Shown here: positions 10,487-23,087 of the stretch, in pieces
Position numbering within the stretch: position 1 is the stretch's first letter
Layout of the letters: each line of letters opens with the position of its first letter
Assembly: GCA_016801845.1 (NCBI GenBank)
Contig: CM028927.1
Span: forward strand, 9,140,001 to 9,204,000
From: Polydactylus sextarius
Taxonomy: Eukaryota > Chordata > Actinopteri > Polynemidae
Direction of reading: 5' to 3'
Length of the DNA stretch: 64,000 nt
Notes under the pieces: generated by a model
Database searches by the model: none
Told to the model about the DNA's origin: nothing
The model's input: the letters and a program-made list of their open reading frames with translations, nothing else
Position numbers and translations under genes: made by a program

Positions 10487-13020
10487 GTCAGTGACACTGG
10501 AGTATTTAACATAGTAGTCTGTCTATGAAGTAAAGCTGACTACTATTTCCTAATTTACAGTCTGCATCTTTTTTGTTTTTTTTTATCTCAATCGGTAGTT
10601 TAGTAACCGTAATCACACACATTTTCTTTAATATTCATATCATTTCAGATTAGATTTTTGTAATTTCCCTCCATGTTCCAGTCCATTTTACTCCAAGATT
10701 TTAATCCACACCTATTGTATTTTTAGTAAGGGCCACTTTATCTTTGTAATATCTCTTTATTTCTATCAATTAGGCCAAATTTTCTGCTTTGGGTAGCTGT
10801 TATCTGGCAGTAACTCTTGGCATGGCACATGATGACTGCATTGCGTTACCTTGGTGCATGCAACACATGCTTGAAGCCCTGAGAGTGACACGCCCATTTA
10901 AACATCTGCTGCTTGGCGGGGCTCCAGCAGACCAGCTGCTACCTCTCCCTGCTTCTCCAGTCTGACTTATGATAACAATATCCTCTCTGCACAAGCCCGG
11001 CTTGGATTTGACATGAATTCAATAATGAGTACACATTATTGGAACTTTATGTAACAAGGGGAAATTGAAGGTGGGGAATGAGAGGGAAAAATCAACCTTC
11101 TTTAGTTATTATATCTGGCCTAAATTTCCCCTGCTTCTAGACCTACTTTTTCCACGTTCACCGTGAACCCATATGATTGAGTCTGGTATGTAGGCTGCCA
11201 TGTGATGTTGAGCTTGGACCATGCATAATGGTGTGTGGAATGTCACAAAGGGAACTTGTTGCTGCATTCCTCCACTCAACAGGCTGCAGCGCCAATTGTG
11301 TCAGTGGGTGGATTTTGGTCCCCGCCAGCTTGTGGGCTGTGAATAGAGCGGGATTATCCATTTAGGAGGTCGGATAGGCTCGCAGAATTGTTTGACATGA
11401 GTTTCGAAGCAGCGTTTCACACCGTTTTACTGGAAAACCTGTGACAAACAGAGGAGGAGAATGACCTCAGATTGTGAACCAGTGTAGGGCTATTTGTGGG
11501 ACATTGTTCTGTATGCTGGGTAATATGAGATGTCATCTTATTGTCATAAACGCTGTTGAAAGTAATAGGCAGACCCCCCCTCCCTCCAAAGCTCTTTACT
11601 GTATTATTACTGTTTTTTTCTGAGCAGTTAAATCCACTGAGATGCAATTACCTGCAATGTGTATGTTCAGTTCACAAGAGCATTGAAATTCTCCCAAGAG
11701 TCCAGTCAGTTGGCGGGAATTAAGTTGATCAGACCTTTCTTCATCTTTAATACGCAGTTTCCACTCTAGTTAAATGGAGCAAGAAAAGGTTTTCAAACCT
11801 GTGGCGATGTTGTGTATTAGTCGGCTTGTTTTAACAAGTTGAAGAATCGCTGATTTTCACCTGAGTGCCTCTTAAACCAGTCTGTCTTTGCCTCTCATCA
11901 TCACTCTGTTCACATGAATGAAGAGAGAGAATTTCCACTCAGGGAGCTGATCTAATGCAGTAATGATTCACAGCATTAGTGTATGTGTGTGTATGTGTGA
12001 GATTGTGATTGTGATTGTGCAGGTTTCATGAAGTTGTGTAAGCTTCATTTTTACAGAAGCGTTTAATTGGCTTAAGGAGTCAGAGGCCAGGGATAGTGTG
12101 TCCACTGAGGTGACTCACTCAGGCTTTGTGTGCCCCATCTTTCCCACCTCTGCTGTCACTCAGTCTTTTTTTTTTTCCCTTTTTCTCTATAGTCCAGCAA
12201 TTTATTTAATAGATTTCTTTTGCCTTTTTCAGATGATGAAGATGACAAGGATGATGATGAAGAGGAGATCGATGTGGTGACAGTGGAGCACAAGCAGCAG
12301 CAGCAGCGTAAACCTCGGCGACTGGTGAACACTCGTAAACCCGTGACCATAACGGTACGAGCTGACCCTCTCGACCCTGGCATGAAGCGCTTCCACATCT
12401 CTATCCACCAACAGCAGCATAACTACGCCGCTCCATCACCGGACACTCTGCCGACGCACAGTGAGCCACCTCGGAAGAGGGTGAGGCAGGAGGCGTCTAC
12501 CCCGATGACGCAGCCTCACCAGAACTCTCATTACCACCAGCCCCGGCCCGGCCACGCCCCTCTGAACTTAGACAGCAGAAAGTCCCATCTGACAGTGGCC
12601 GGACTCAGGTCGGAGTCACCTAACCTTAGCGCATGCTCTCCTACCTCCTCCACGTCGCCTTCGTCTCCTCCTTCCTCGTCCTCCTCCCATCCCCAATGCT
12701 CCCCATCAAAGCCTCACTCCCTCTCCCACTTCTCCAGCCCCCAGTCGTCCGATTGTGAGGACACAGACAAGCGCAAAGCGCACAACTTCCTGGAGCGCAA
12801 GCGACGGAACGACCTGCGCTCACGTTTCCTGTCGCTACGTGACGAGATCCCGGGCTTAGCGGACTGCCCCAAGACTCCGAAGGTGGCGATCCTGACGCGA
12901 GCCACGGAGTACCTTCAGCAGCTGCACGCCAGTGAGAGGCAGAAGGCTCAGGAGAGGAAGCAGCTGAAAGCCAAGCAGCTGCAGCTGTTGCAGAGGCTGG
13001 CATTGCTCAAACGATCCTGA
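9820..13020 (+). CDS. mycl: L-Myc proto-oncogene protein (bHLH-leucine zipper transcription factor)
   Basis: A nuclear transcription factor of the MYC family, which pairs with MAX and binds E-boxes. Joining 9,820-10,486 and 12,233-13,020 gives 484 aa, longer than human MYCL (364 aa). Residues 16-30 form the conserved HYQHYFYDD N-terminal box. MYC box I spans about 40-63 and keeps the phosphodegron PTPPMSP (T55, S59, equivalent to T58/S62 of c-Myc). MYC box II is near 121-143 with DCMWSGFSA. An acidic EEEIDVVTVE patch is near 232-241. The L-Myc-typical block starting RKPVTITVRADPLDP spans about 257-289. The bHLH-zipper is 402-484 with the DNA-contacting HNFLERKRR. A Gln/His run follows residue 93 and a Ser/Pro-rich linker precedes the bHLH. 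I chose the first ATG in exon 2; M16 aligns with the human start and has a better context. trit1 follows on the same strand, as in human. Confidence 0.96.
10487..12232 (+). other. mycl: mycl intron 2
   Basis: A 1,746-base intron from GTCAGT to TTTTTCAG. It contains a non-repetitive stretch at about 10,800-11,000 with several E-boxes that may be regulatory. I found no other gene in it. Confidence 0.85.
12233..13020 (+). CDS. mycl: mycl coding exon 3 (bHLH-zipper exon)
   Basis: Completes an Asp codon split across the intron, then runs to TGA at 13,018-13,020. It encodes the acidic patch, the L-Myc central block and the whole bHLH-zipper, the usual MYC exon 3 content. Confidence 0.95.
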
Positions 13021-14552
13021 GCGTCAGAGCTGGCTGTCACCAAACACGTACACTCACAGAACTCAATGGGACTACATGAAGGAGAAAAGACACAAATGTT
13101 CACTTTGAGTTTGTCACGTTGGAATAGTGCGGGTGGAATTTTCTTTTTCTTTTTGTTTGTTTGTTTTTGTTTTTTTTTGTTTTGTTTTTCATTTTCTATT
13201 TTTGTGGTTTGCACATTAGCTTCTGAGTGATTGACAAGGCCACAAGCCGGTCAGGACAGCAAGCTAGGGACTGATCTTGTGGGCAGATTAATTTGTCCAT
13301 AGTTGCTCCATTAAGATTTGTCAAAAAGATATCTTTCCTCCTTTGCTAAAAATGTTCAAAACTGTTGCTTGCTACTAGAAGACCTGCTGTGAACCAGCAG
13401 CTTCTGGTTGATAAACTGCTACAACTGTGCTGTTTAACTGCTGCATGGTTAGGTCAGATGTGTCCCTGTGATAGTTGTGCTTGCACAGCAGTGATGTCTC
13501 CTCTTTCTCTGCCCCTCCCAGACTTTCTGTCTCCCTTCATATGTTTTTTTTTTTTTTTTTTTTTTTAAATGCATATGCTTGGTAAATAACATTAGCTTTA
13601 CCATCTCCTCTGCTGTTCCTTTATTTTTTGTCACTTTAAATAATATCTAACCTCTTCCTTGTCCTGTCCTTGGATCATTTTGCCCCGTTAATTTCTTCCC
13701 TCTATGTTCACTAATAATGGAGATGCAGGGAACTGTGGTCGGACCGTACTGAGCCACGCAATAGTTACGATACAACTGGATGGAAACAATCTGTTGTGCA
13801 CCTCTGAAATAGCTCAGGTCAAGTCCTAATGTCTGTGCCTGCGGGCTTCCACTGATAAACTTGTTTTTCTTTCTTGCGTCAGATGTTTTGACAGCAGCAG
13901 CACTTTGCCCACAGTAACGGCCTGCTTTTTGTAGCATTATTTGGAGAAAATGAGAGAACATGTTGCTACGCAAGGCTTTGTTTGACATTTTTCATATTTT
14001 CAAGCAACAATCTGAAAAAAGTGTGAATCTTCACTAAGATTTCACACTGTTAGAATTATTATTGTTATCGTGTGATGGAGACCAGCCAAAAGATGAATGT
14101 CAATTTCAATTAATTAACCAAAAGTGAATGGCTCAAATTAATCTGTATGACAAACATGCCAATTTTATTTGCTTGGAGATGAAGCTCACTGAGTTCCAAC
14201 AGTCCGTTTCTTTCATCTTGCTGTCTGACTATGTTTGTAAATGATTTTTTTTTTTTTTTTTTTGCAGTTGATGTAATGCCTATAGAAGCCTTTCAGTGTA
14301 TGTAGGCTATCCTGTTGGATGTTATGTATATAGTACCCTTACTGTACAGTCCCTTCCAAAACCAAAACCAGAGCTGTCTACTATACCCATCCTAGTTTTT
14401 GTTTGGCCTTGTGTGCTAAACCGGGGTCTGGCTTGCTGGCTTTTCAAAGATGACTCAAAGCTTCTATTTTTGTTAATAAAATAATTATGAAAAAGAGTCA
14501 AAATAAAATAAAACACATACTGAACATTGATCACACTAGCCACTTTGTCAGA

Positions 14553-14554
<2 letters not shown>

Positions 14555-14587
<33 letters not shown>
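14555..14587. repeat. Poly-T run
   Basis: Thirty-three consecutive T just after two AATAAA hexamers. On the minus strand it could be a worn retroelement tail. Length is likely to be unreliable in assemblies. Confidence 0.9.
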
Positions 14588-14592
<5 letters not shown>

Positions 14593-14899
14593 GTAACGCC
14601 TACTTGTTTTCATTACTTTATCTGTCTATGGGTTTTATTTGTACAAGTCAAGAGTTGACAAAAGTTTTATACTATATTTTCCTACCGAGTTGTGTTTCAG
14701 TGTGGGCTGATGACTATTTGTTTTGTAGCTTGCAGGGCTTTATTGGTGGTTATGTGCTGAATATTGACATGTTAAGGTCTGCTTTCTCTTTCTATCTCTC
14801 TCTCTCTGTGGAGTGGAAAGAACCTGAAAGCTACTGTATTCAATCCAATCACTGCAGCTGTAGCACTCTCTTAAATCTGGTGCGGGTTGGTTGGTGGTG

Positions 14900-14902
<3 letters not shown>

Positions 14903-14950
<48 letters not shown>
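14903..14950. repeat. (GT)n microsatellite
   Basis: Perfect GT repeat of about 48 bases. Confidence 0.95.
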
Positions 14951-15587
14951 AGAGGGTTTAAGAGGATCTACCGATTTAAACTTCTGGCTGTGTGTAGCCT
15001 TTGGTGACCTTAATGTTACTGCTTTTCTCTGCTTTTATGCAAACCTGGTGCTCCCTATTGTCCCATAAGCCATGCAACGGAGAACCTGTAGCCCTGGATC
15101 TAGTACTGTACATGACTTGATCAAAAAAAAGAAAGTACATAAATAAAATAAAAATAAAATAACAGAGGAGCATCCCCAGCTTTTACCAGCACTCAGGAAA
15201 CACACCCAGCATACAGACAGCATATAATATGTTGGGTATACTTAACCTCAGAAACCCATCCTCAGAAATGAACAGCTTAATCAGAGGATTCATAATGTAC
15301 AGGATGTCATCACTGTTTCCCTTCTTTCTCATTCAAATCAAATTAATTCACCACAAACCACCAATAGCCCTGATTTGATTTTTTTTTTTTCAATAGGGTG
15401 CACACGCAGCAGTGATTTGCTCCATATTTTTTATTTCATTTGTTTGCATTGGTCACAGTCATGGTAGCAGTGGACATTGCTTGCTTTCTTTGGGAAGTCA
15501 ATTATGGTGATTTTGGAGCCTTGTCTCAGCACTTTGTTTTTTCTGTACCTCATAAGCCTCTATGTATGAAGAGTAAGTCAGAAAATT

Positions 15588-15593
15588 AATAAA
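15588..15593 (+). terminator. mycl: Candidate mycl polyadenylation signal
   Basis: AATAAA followed within 40 bases by a T/GT-rich element, the usual downstream element of a cleavage site. Confidence 0.45.
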
Positions 15594-15790
15594 ATTTCCT
15601 GGTTTGACATCATCAACGACCAGTTTGTCGTCTCTGTTTTTTGTCCTTCACAATGATAATCATATTTAGATGAATATAGCTGCACTTGAACCTAACGTTT
15701 CACTATAAACTGGAGCACAGCAAAACAACCACCTGTATGAGTGAATCTTATCTCTCTCTCCCTCATCCACCATCCTCCTGCTCCTGAGCA

Positions 15791-15872
15791 GTCTCCCAGG
15801 TAACCCATTCTGGCATTTTTTGCCATGGCAACTGGAATCTTTGCTCAGAGCTCTGGCAGTTTCCATAGAAAC
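15791..15872. promoter_or_regulatory. Cluster of three RFX-like X-boxes
   Basis: GTCTCCCAGGTAAC (15,791-15,804), TTTGCCATGGCAAC (15,819-15,832) and the inverted repeat GTTTCCATAGAAAC (15,859-15,872) all resemble the RFX-family X-box GTNRCC(N0-3)RGYAAC. The middle one differs from the ideal palindrome at one position. They lie between the mycl 3' end and the trit1 start, so the target gene is open. Confidence 0.5.
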
Positions 15873-16147
15873 AATACCAACTATTATGCATCCTTTGCTG
15901 TAAAAACACTTCATTGATGTTGTAAATGTTATCAACGTTACAGATGAGTCTGCTCAGGCACCTTATTATGAATTTTGTGTTTTAACTGAGCTTAAATTCA
16001 ATGTAATAAAAGGTAAAGCAGCAGGAACAAATCAGAGCGTGATCTGCATCAGGAAGTGTAAAATGTTAGAAGAAAATTACATATATTTATTATGAAATTG
16101 AACTGACTCCATTTTTATAATCCCTCCTTCCCCCCTCGTCAATCAAT

Positions 16148-16181
16148 GTTGCCATGTAACGGCAGCCTGTTGCTTAGTAAC
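16148..16181. promoter_or_regulatory. trit1: Two further RFX-like sites in the trit1 promoter
   Basis: GTTGCCATGTAAC (16,148-16,160) and GTTGCTTAGTAAC (16,169-16,181) share the same architecture and sit 21 bases apart start to start, about 100 bases before the trit1 ATG. Each departs from the X-box consensus at about one position. Confidence 0.45.
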
Positions 16182-16211
16182 AGAGCCCACCTTGCGATTC
16201 TACACCCCCGC

Positions 16212-16223
16212 TGCGCATGCGCG
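16212..16223. promoter_or_regulatory. trit1: NRF1 binding site in the trit1 promoter
   Basis: TGCGCATGCGCG is a perfect match to the NRF1 palindrome (T/C)GCGCA(T/C)GCGC. It ends 34 bases before the start codon in a CpG-rich patch. NRF1 drives many nuclear genes for mitochondrial function, which suits an enzyme that modifies mitochondrial tRNAs. Confidence 0.75.
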
Positions 16224-16257
16224 AGAACGTCAGCTGGTGCGCCGAGGCGGCAGCATC

Positions 16258-16416
16258 ATGGCGGCGTCCACTCGGAACGTGCAGAACGCCTTGCGGAGAG
16301 GTATAGTTCCGTCGTTAGTGGTGATTTTGGGAGCTACCGGCACCGGAAAGTCCAAACTGGCGATTGAGATCGGAAAACGGCTTCAAGGAGAAATTATCAG
16401 CGCGGACTCCATGCAG
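16258..16416 (+). CDS. trit1: trit1 exon 1
   Basis: Residues 1-53, phase 0: presumed mitochondrial leader, P-loop and the ADSMQ motif. The donor is CAG/GTATGA. Confidence 0.93.
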
Positions 16417-19400
16417 GTATGAGAGAAGTTAACACGAGGAGATGCGCAGGGAGTCCTTGACTTGGCAGCCATAATGCTCTAGATGACACCGAGATGATTA
16501 AAATAAACCGGGTAAACCCAATTAATTTTCAGCTACAACGTTACATATACGGGTATAAGGAAGCAGGTTGTCGTCTAACTCGGTGTTTTATAACGAGCGG
16601 TTTGTAGAAAGCTGAATATAATTGTGATAGGAAGTATACCTGTAGACCTTATCAAAACTGATAAAAATAACGATAAATATGCATCAAAAATCCACCATTA
16701 AACGACAAAAGGTCTGCATTAACTCGTATTCATCGCTAAATATCGCATAACGTTTGTTGGTACCAGTCAGATCTGCACCAGGATCAGTCTGAACAGACTG
16801 TAGGACACTGCAGAGACATGGTAGCTGGAGACAAAAACAGGACACGTCACAATAAAAATGACCTAATCCATACACGCAGCAGGCTTTGTTGACCTGCACA
16901 GGTCAGGTCAAATGTAAAAAGTCAAACTGAAATTATGATAAAGTGACTCTTCTGGATATACACATACAAAGTGGAAAAATAGATTTAGATAAAACAGTTG
17001 TTTTCTTGTCCACCTCATATCTCCTTTTAAATACCCTGATATCAAACATAGACTAAACTATGTGCATTATAAGAATCTGTTCTACAAGATAATGCATGAA
17101 GAATTAAAACAGGAAGTGTTTTATGCACCTTACATGGGTTGTAGTTTTTAGCATGTTCAAAAGTGACAGTTTGAGGAGAGTATCAGGTGATAATTGTGAT
17201 GATAAAGGTGTTATTGCACAGAGCCATGTTTGCAGTATATATGCAAAATGAAGGCCATATACTGGACATTCTGGCAACCTGAGAACAAGTAGTACTTTGC
17301 TTTGGAAAATTAATGAGACTATAACAATAAAATGTACTGGCCCGGCCCTGTGATGATGTTTTTTCAGTCATAATTGTGTAGGAATCACAGCAGCGTAATC
17401 TTAGCTAAAAAAACAGGTGTGTGTGTGTGAGAGAATGCAGATGAGTGAGTACTGAACTTGTTGTTTTTTAGTTTTTTTTCTGTTTTGTTTTCTTTTTAAA
17501 TCTATTCCACTAACAGTAAATCTGGCATCGCATCTTTCATCAGTGTGATCTCAGTGTGATGCGTCACAGCTGACAACCGTGCACTGACATTGAAATGGTG
17601 ATAATATGCTTTCACTTCCACCGGTCTGTGTGTCTGTGTGTCTGTCTATGTGTATGTGTGTGTGTGTCTGTGTCAGCTTGACATTTCAAAGCTCTCACGC
17701 CTTCGTCATTTCCCCCCTCTCTCTGCCCCGCCCTCCCTTTTGGTTCTCAGGCTCTGTTTCCGCAGCAACCAGAGGGCACGCACACAAAAGAAAGGGTTGG
17801 GTACCGGTTTGAGTCTGGGTCACACTGGAACATAGGATGGACACACACTCTCATACATAGAAACACACACAGCAGCTCCAGGTTATCCAGATTTACCAGT
17901 GTCCAGCAGAAATCTCCCTGCTTACAGAATTCAGTAACTAATCACATCTTTCATCACCTCTCTCCTGCTTCAGCACTGCCTTGCTTCCCCCTCCTTCGCT
18001 CTACTTGATGTGCATTGTCCTTGAGTGTGTCTGTGTCCCAGTGGGGGAGTGAGTCTTCCAGCAGTCACCTGGTACTGGGTAAACTGGGTTACGCTAATAA
18101 CATTTCAGCCCAGAATATCTCAACAAGCAGCAGCAGCAGCAGCAGCAGCTCTGGTGGAGTGAAACCATGGCCTAGTTGCAGCAGTGGCAGCCCCCAGCCC
18201 GTCTCCACAATCCCTGGCCTTGTTGATTACCCTCCTGTTGGTGTGTGTGACAGCGAGAGAAAGCGAGAGAGACATGCAGACATGGAGTGAGTGAGAAAGA
18301 GACTGCTTATGTGAGAATGAGGCTTGTATAGGCTAGAGCTGGCCTATGTTGTCTTTGGGATAGGAAACAGTCTGGTCTTGTTTGGGAGAAAGCAGCATTG
18401 TGCTGAGCTGGTGCACATTCAGCGCCGTGCAATGCCGGCCCAGCAGCTGATAGTGAATGGGCACGCTGTGGCCACTGGGAAGTGTCTATTGTCCCTGGGA
18501 GAATTGGTTCCCACACTCCCTAACACTCCTATTGTATTATCATCACCCCCCCTCATACCCCTAACCCATGCCCCCAACCCACAATCCTTTGGACGTGCAG
18601 GGGGATATTATGCACTCATTAAATGAACATGCTATCTATGGCATATATACAAGTGCTTCGCTGTACAGTCACTGAATGAGACACTGCCAAATAGTGTAAA
18701 TCCGTGGTTCCCAAACTGGGGTCCAGGGACCAGTGGGGGGTCCTTTGGAGGCTTCCAGCAAAAACCATCACTGTTCTCTCAACCTCTGTGTCGTTAATAT
18801 GGGAAAAAGAGAGTGAAGTAATGTGATGTTTAAGTTTTTCCAACCCTCACAGTTCCTGTGTCCTCATCTATATATAGCACAATTATTTTATTGGGTATCT
18901 GCAAGTCTGAAAAGTCTTAATTTAGCCATTAATTTGAAGTCTTATGTACCATATTCACTATTAGATGAATCCAGAACTGGGTTAGTGGTACATTACATCA
19001 TACGCTTTACTAAATTTAACCGGACTCGATGCCCTTTTTCATTGAATTTCCTGGGGTTCGTTTTCTTGTAGATTGTAGCAGTTTTTAGTTTTTAAATTAG
19101 TTTCTAGATTCTTCAGAGGCTTCCAGCAAAAAACATCACTGTTCATTCAAGCCCTTTTAAAAACTACTGGAAAGTTTAAAGAAAAAAAGCCCAATTTAAG
19201 TCCTCAAACTGTAGTTCACTGTTAGTTGTATTAAAAATCTTAGGATTATCTTTTTAATATCAGGACGTTTTCAAACATCCCGCAAATGCTGTTACACCAC
19301 ACATCGTTACATTATTTCCTTATGAAGTGTGACCTCAGTGGAGAGGAGGATTTATCAAGCGGCTGCCAACTGACACCGCTTTGCAAGACATTACTGGTAA

Positions 19401-22400
19401 TAAGAAACAGTGACAGTTCGGGGATAGAGTGAGTGCACTTCACAGGTGATTCATGCGAGGAGTGTTCAGGCTGAAACATTAGATCAGTACACTTAAAGCT
19501 ACGATCATCACTCACGGGACGCCTTGTTTATGTTCAGCTGCACATCACAGCAGTGAAATATCCCGTCGAGTTCCTCGCCTCACTCTTCATTTTAAGTAAA
19601 TTGGCAGCAGCCGGGATGTGCCACTGTCAATGTTTTTTTATGTGTCCTGCTTCTGCCTTGATACTTACAACTAAAGTTTACTTGTCGGCTTGTTATTTGT
19701 TGTAATACACTTTTAAGTGTCTTTTATCATTGAACAAGGATTCAAATATGAGATCATTAAGTTTCCCAGGGACACTTGAAAGCACCAGTAAGGAAACATT
19801 TTACATAACAGTAACTTTTACTGAAAAATAAAGATGGTTTTATATTTACTGTCATGTATTTCAAATCTTAAATGGGTTTCAAGTTTATTTGTATTTAATT
19901 GTTAAATAAATTAAAATGAAATAAATTTGCTGCCATAAAGTGTGGAAATGAATCTAAATTGATCATTAGTAATGCAAAGTCTACACAATTATGAGTTAAT
20001 TGGCCAAATCACACAAACAGTCTGCACAGTTCTATTAATACTTTATTAAGGATTTGAATCACTTGAAATTTTCCACTAGCTAAACAAAGTTTGTGCAGAT
20101 TTAATGCGTGACCAGATTTCTCACGCTTACTTCCAGTCATGTGTTTAATGCCTTAACTAATAACACATTAGTTAACTAATGACACGTTGCTACAAAATAA
20201 ATGGTTTCTCCACAGGGTGTAAAAAAGGGGTGTGCTTGAATGTGTGTGAGCTGTGTTTTTTCTTAAACTAAAGGGCCATCAGAGGTCCTAGGGGCCAATT
20301 TAACAGGTCATGCATATGGACGCACCATTACATTAGTTTGTGGATGCATTGGTGGCCGGTGACCCTTCGCTTTATTCACGAATAAAAACGGGAGGAGCTG
20401 CCGTATTCTCTCGAGGACCGCATGAGCGGTTGAAAGTGGTGACAAAAGAGGACTATTTGTGAGGGTTATTCATTTTCTGTTATATGTGAGAAATTGGTTC
20501 AAACAGCAGGAAAGCTGTCATGTGTCATCTTGGCCCTTGTGGTGCCATTAAAGTGGGTTGAAGGAGGTCGTTCTTAGTAAAAAAAAAAAAAAAACCCCAC
20601 CACATTCTGATTCGTGTTTTAGAGTCGTAAATTTGATAGTCATGTAGCCAAGTGATGAAGGTTTGTGCTTATCATTGACCAGAGGTTGTTACATATCAAC
20701 ACCAACTGTGTATCTTCGTATTAAACACATCCTACACTCAAAAACTGTGCAGCTATGTGTTATATCCCTCTAATTCGCTTGCAGTCATCCCTCCTCCTCC
20801 TCTCTCTCTCTGTACATATCTCTCCGTCTCTCTCTCTTCCACCTCCCCTCCCACTGTCTCTCTATCTGTCTGGTGTGGCTGTGACCTGTCTGGGCTTTGA
20901 CGTATCTGTTTGTATTGTAACCGAGGCGATGCTGCTGCCTCCCACATCCGATTTATGATGCATCTTTTTAAGTAATCTAAGCCTGTGTAAGTGCGAGCCA
21001 AAAAAGAGAGCTGATTAACTCTTATTTCTGTTGCATGCTTGTGTGTATGTGTGTGTGTGCTCGTGCTTATGTGTGTGTGTGTGTAAGTCGCAGACTGCGG
21101 GTGTGGTGATGCGGTCACTGCTACAGTAAAGCAGCGAGGGAGAAGAGGATGGCAGGATGGAGGAGGAGGAAAGGCAAGAGGGGGGAGGAGCAAAGGGAGG
21201 GGAAGGGGGGGGGGGGGGGGGGGGGACAACGCCATGAATGATTTATTAGTCTGGCATTACTGGGCCATTCCCCACAGAGACAGCGAGAAGAGAGGAGGAT
21301 GGAGGGATAAATTGTTGAAGGATGGTGCCTTGAGGGGGGTGGAGGATAGAGGGGATAAAAAGAGGGAAAAAAGACACATAGGTACAGTTGTATGTATAAC
21401 GGGGGGGGAAGGATTGAATGAGATGAGTATAAATGTAGAGTCAGCTTACAGTTTGTCTCTACAGTCCTGTCCAGGGGTCAGAGTAAGGACGAATTACACT
21501 GTTTTCCTCTCTATCACAACCAGCCCTGCTATTGTTTTTGATCAAACCTTTCAACATTTTGTCATTTTAGATTATTTCAGATTCACTGGAATCTAAAACT
21601 ACAGTTGGAGTACAAACCATTAGGTCTTATTTAAAAATGCATTCATAGGAATGTACCAAACAGGCTTTTCTGATACTCAGATTCTGGTTATTGGCTAATA
21701 TAACTGGTTTTAGGGGTTTGTAAACCCTTCGTTGGTAAAGTCAGTATACACTCAAATATCTGATTTACCCAGTGCCAGTCGTATAGTATAAGGTTTATGG
21801 ATTTCAATGTTAAGGACAGACATGCAAAGAGATATTAATCAGCTTATTTGGCCCCTGATCACATCCAATTTTTAAAATGTTGAGTATCTGCCGATACTTC
21901 CGATAAGTCCTGATCCATAACTATTTGTTGGTTTAAGAGAGTCCAAAACAGAGGAAGTTGTTGTAGTTTATCAGCTGTGTTGCACCATTCGCTCTCATCT
22001 ACTGCTCCTCTCACGATTAAGAAGCAGGAGTTGATGGTACAGACTTGTCCTTTGAATAAAAGGTGTCAAACCTTTACTAGACTGACAATTAGCAAGTGGA
22101 TGTTACATCAGTCAGGTCAAGTAAATGTTCCTGATGGTTTTCTGTTGATCTGGATTGTTCTTATCTTGTTGATGTTTGTTGAAGCATTTTATTTTGTGCA
22201 GTAAAAAAGGGGTTGAGATGTTATTATTGGCGACTGAGATTGATTTGTGATTATTTGGGTTGGTTTATTGGTGGGACCAGACCATGGCTCCACTTTGCAC
22301 ACAGTGTCCTCAAATTCTGTCACCATATCCAGGATATTTTGGCGTCATTGTAGACGTATTGTCCGTCTTTATGTACAGTCATTGCGGTACACTGAAAGCG

Positions 22401-23049
22401 CTGCTTTATGTCCCTTTTTCCTTTCCTTTGAATCTTATTCAATGTCTCAATGAGTATTTGTTCTCCTTGTCTTCTTTTTTCCCCCTCACTCCTCTCCGTC
22501 TCTCTTGCCCTCTCTCTTTCTTTTGGCCATGCCCTCTCCCCTCCTTATTTATGTGGCAGAGGAACAGCTGTCTCATGCAGGGCATAAGGTTGGCCGGGGC
22601 CGGCCGGCTGCAGGCCCCGCACGGCTCAAACACTGAACTCATTGTCTCACTCAAACACTCGCGCACAGACATTCCTCTCTCGCTCGACCACAAGCCACAC
22701 CGTCACGTCCATTCACATCCATTTAAAAGCGAAACAGGAAAGAGTAGGCAGCTGAGCCCACATTAGCTGGTTTTCCAATGAAGTCCATTAATGGGAATTA
22801 TTAGTTTTGCAATCAGAATGAGCTGAATGTGACGAACGAGACTCGCTGATGCACTTTCTTGACAACTTCCCAGAAACCATCCAGCGCATGGTTCTGATAT
22901 TTTTTTCTTTTTACTCATTGATAAAGTAACGCAGTAAGACGGAAATACTTATGGGAAAACATAATACATGGATTAGATTATGGAGGGTGTGAATGTGCTC
23001 ATTCATAGAGAAACCTAAATGCATTTTGTTGTTTTGTTCTCCACTTTTA

Positions 23050-23087
<38 letters not shown>

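Larger units (their letters stand above)
13021..15610 (+). other. mycl: mycl 3' untranslated region
   Basis: AT-rich sequence without conserved coding potential. AATAAA hexamers occur at 14,475, 14,502 and 15,588. The last is followed by a T/GT-rich stretch and is the best candidate for the main end. Poly-T runs at 13,544-13,566, 14,247-14,263 and 14,555-14,587 and a (TG)n tract at 14,903 fall inside this interval. The exact end needs transcripts, so it could stop near 14,500. Confidence 0.55.

Noticed and set aside
16192..16257. N-terminal extension of TRIT1 before 16,258
   Set aside because: The extension begins at TTG and overlaps the NRF1 promoter site. The ATG at 16,258 has a strong context and aligns with the human start.
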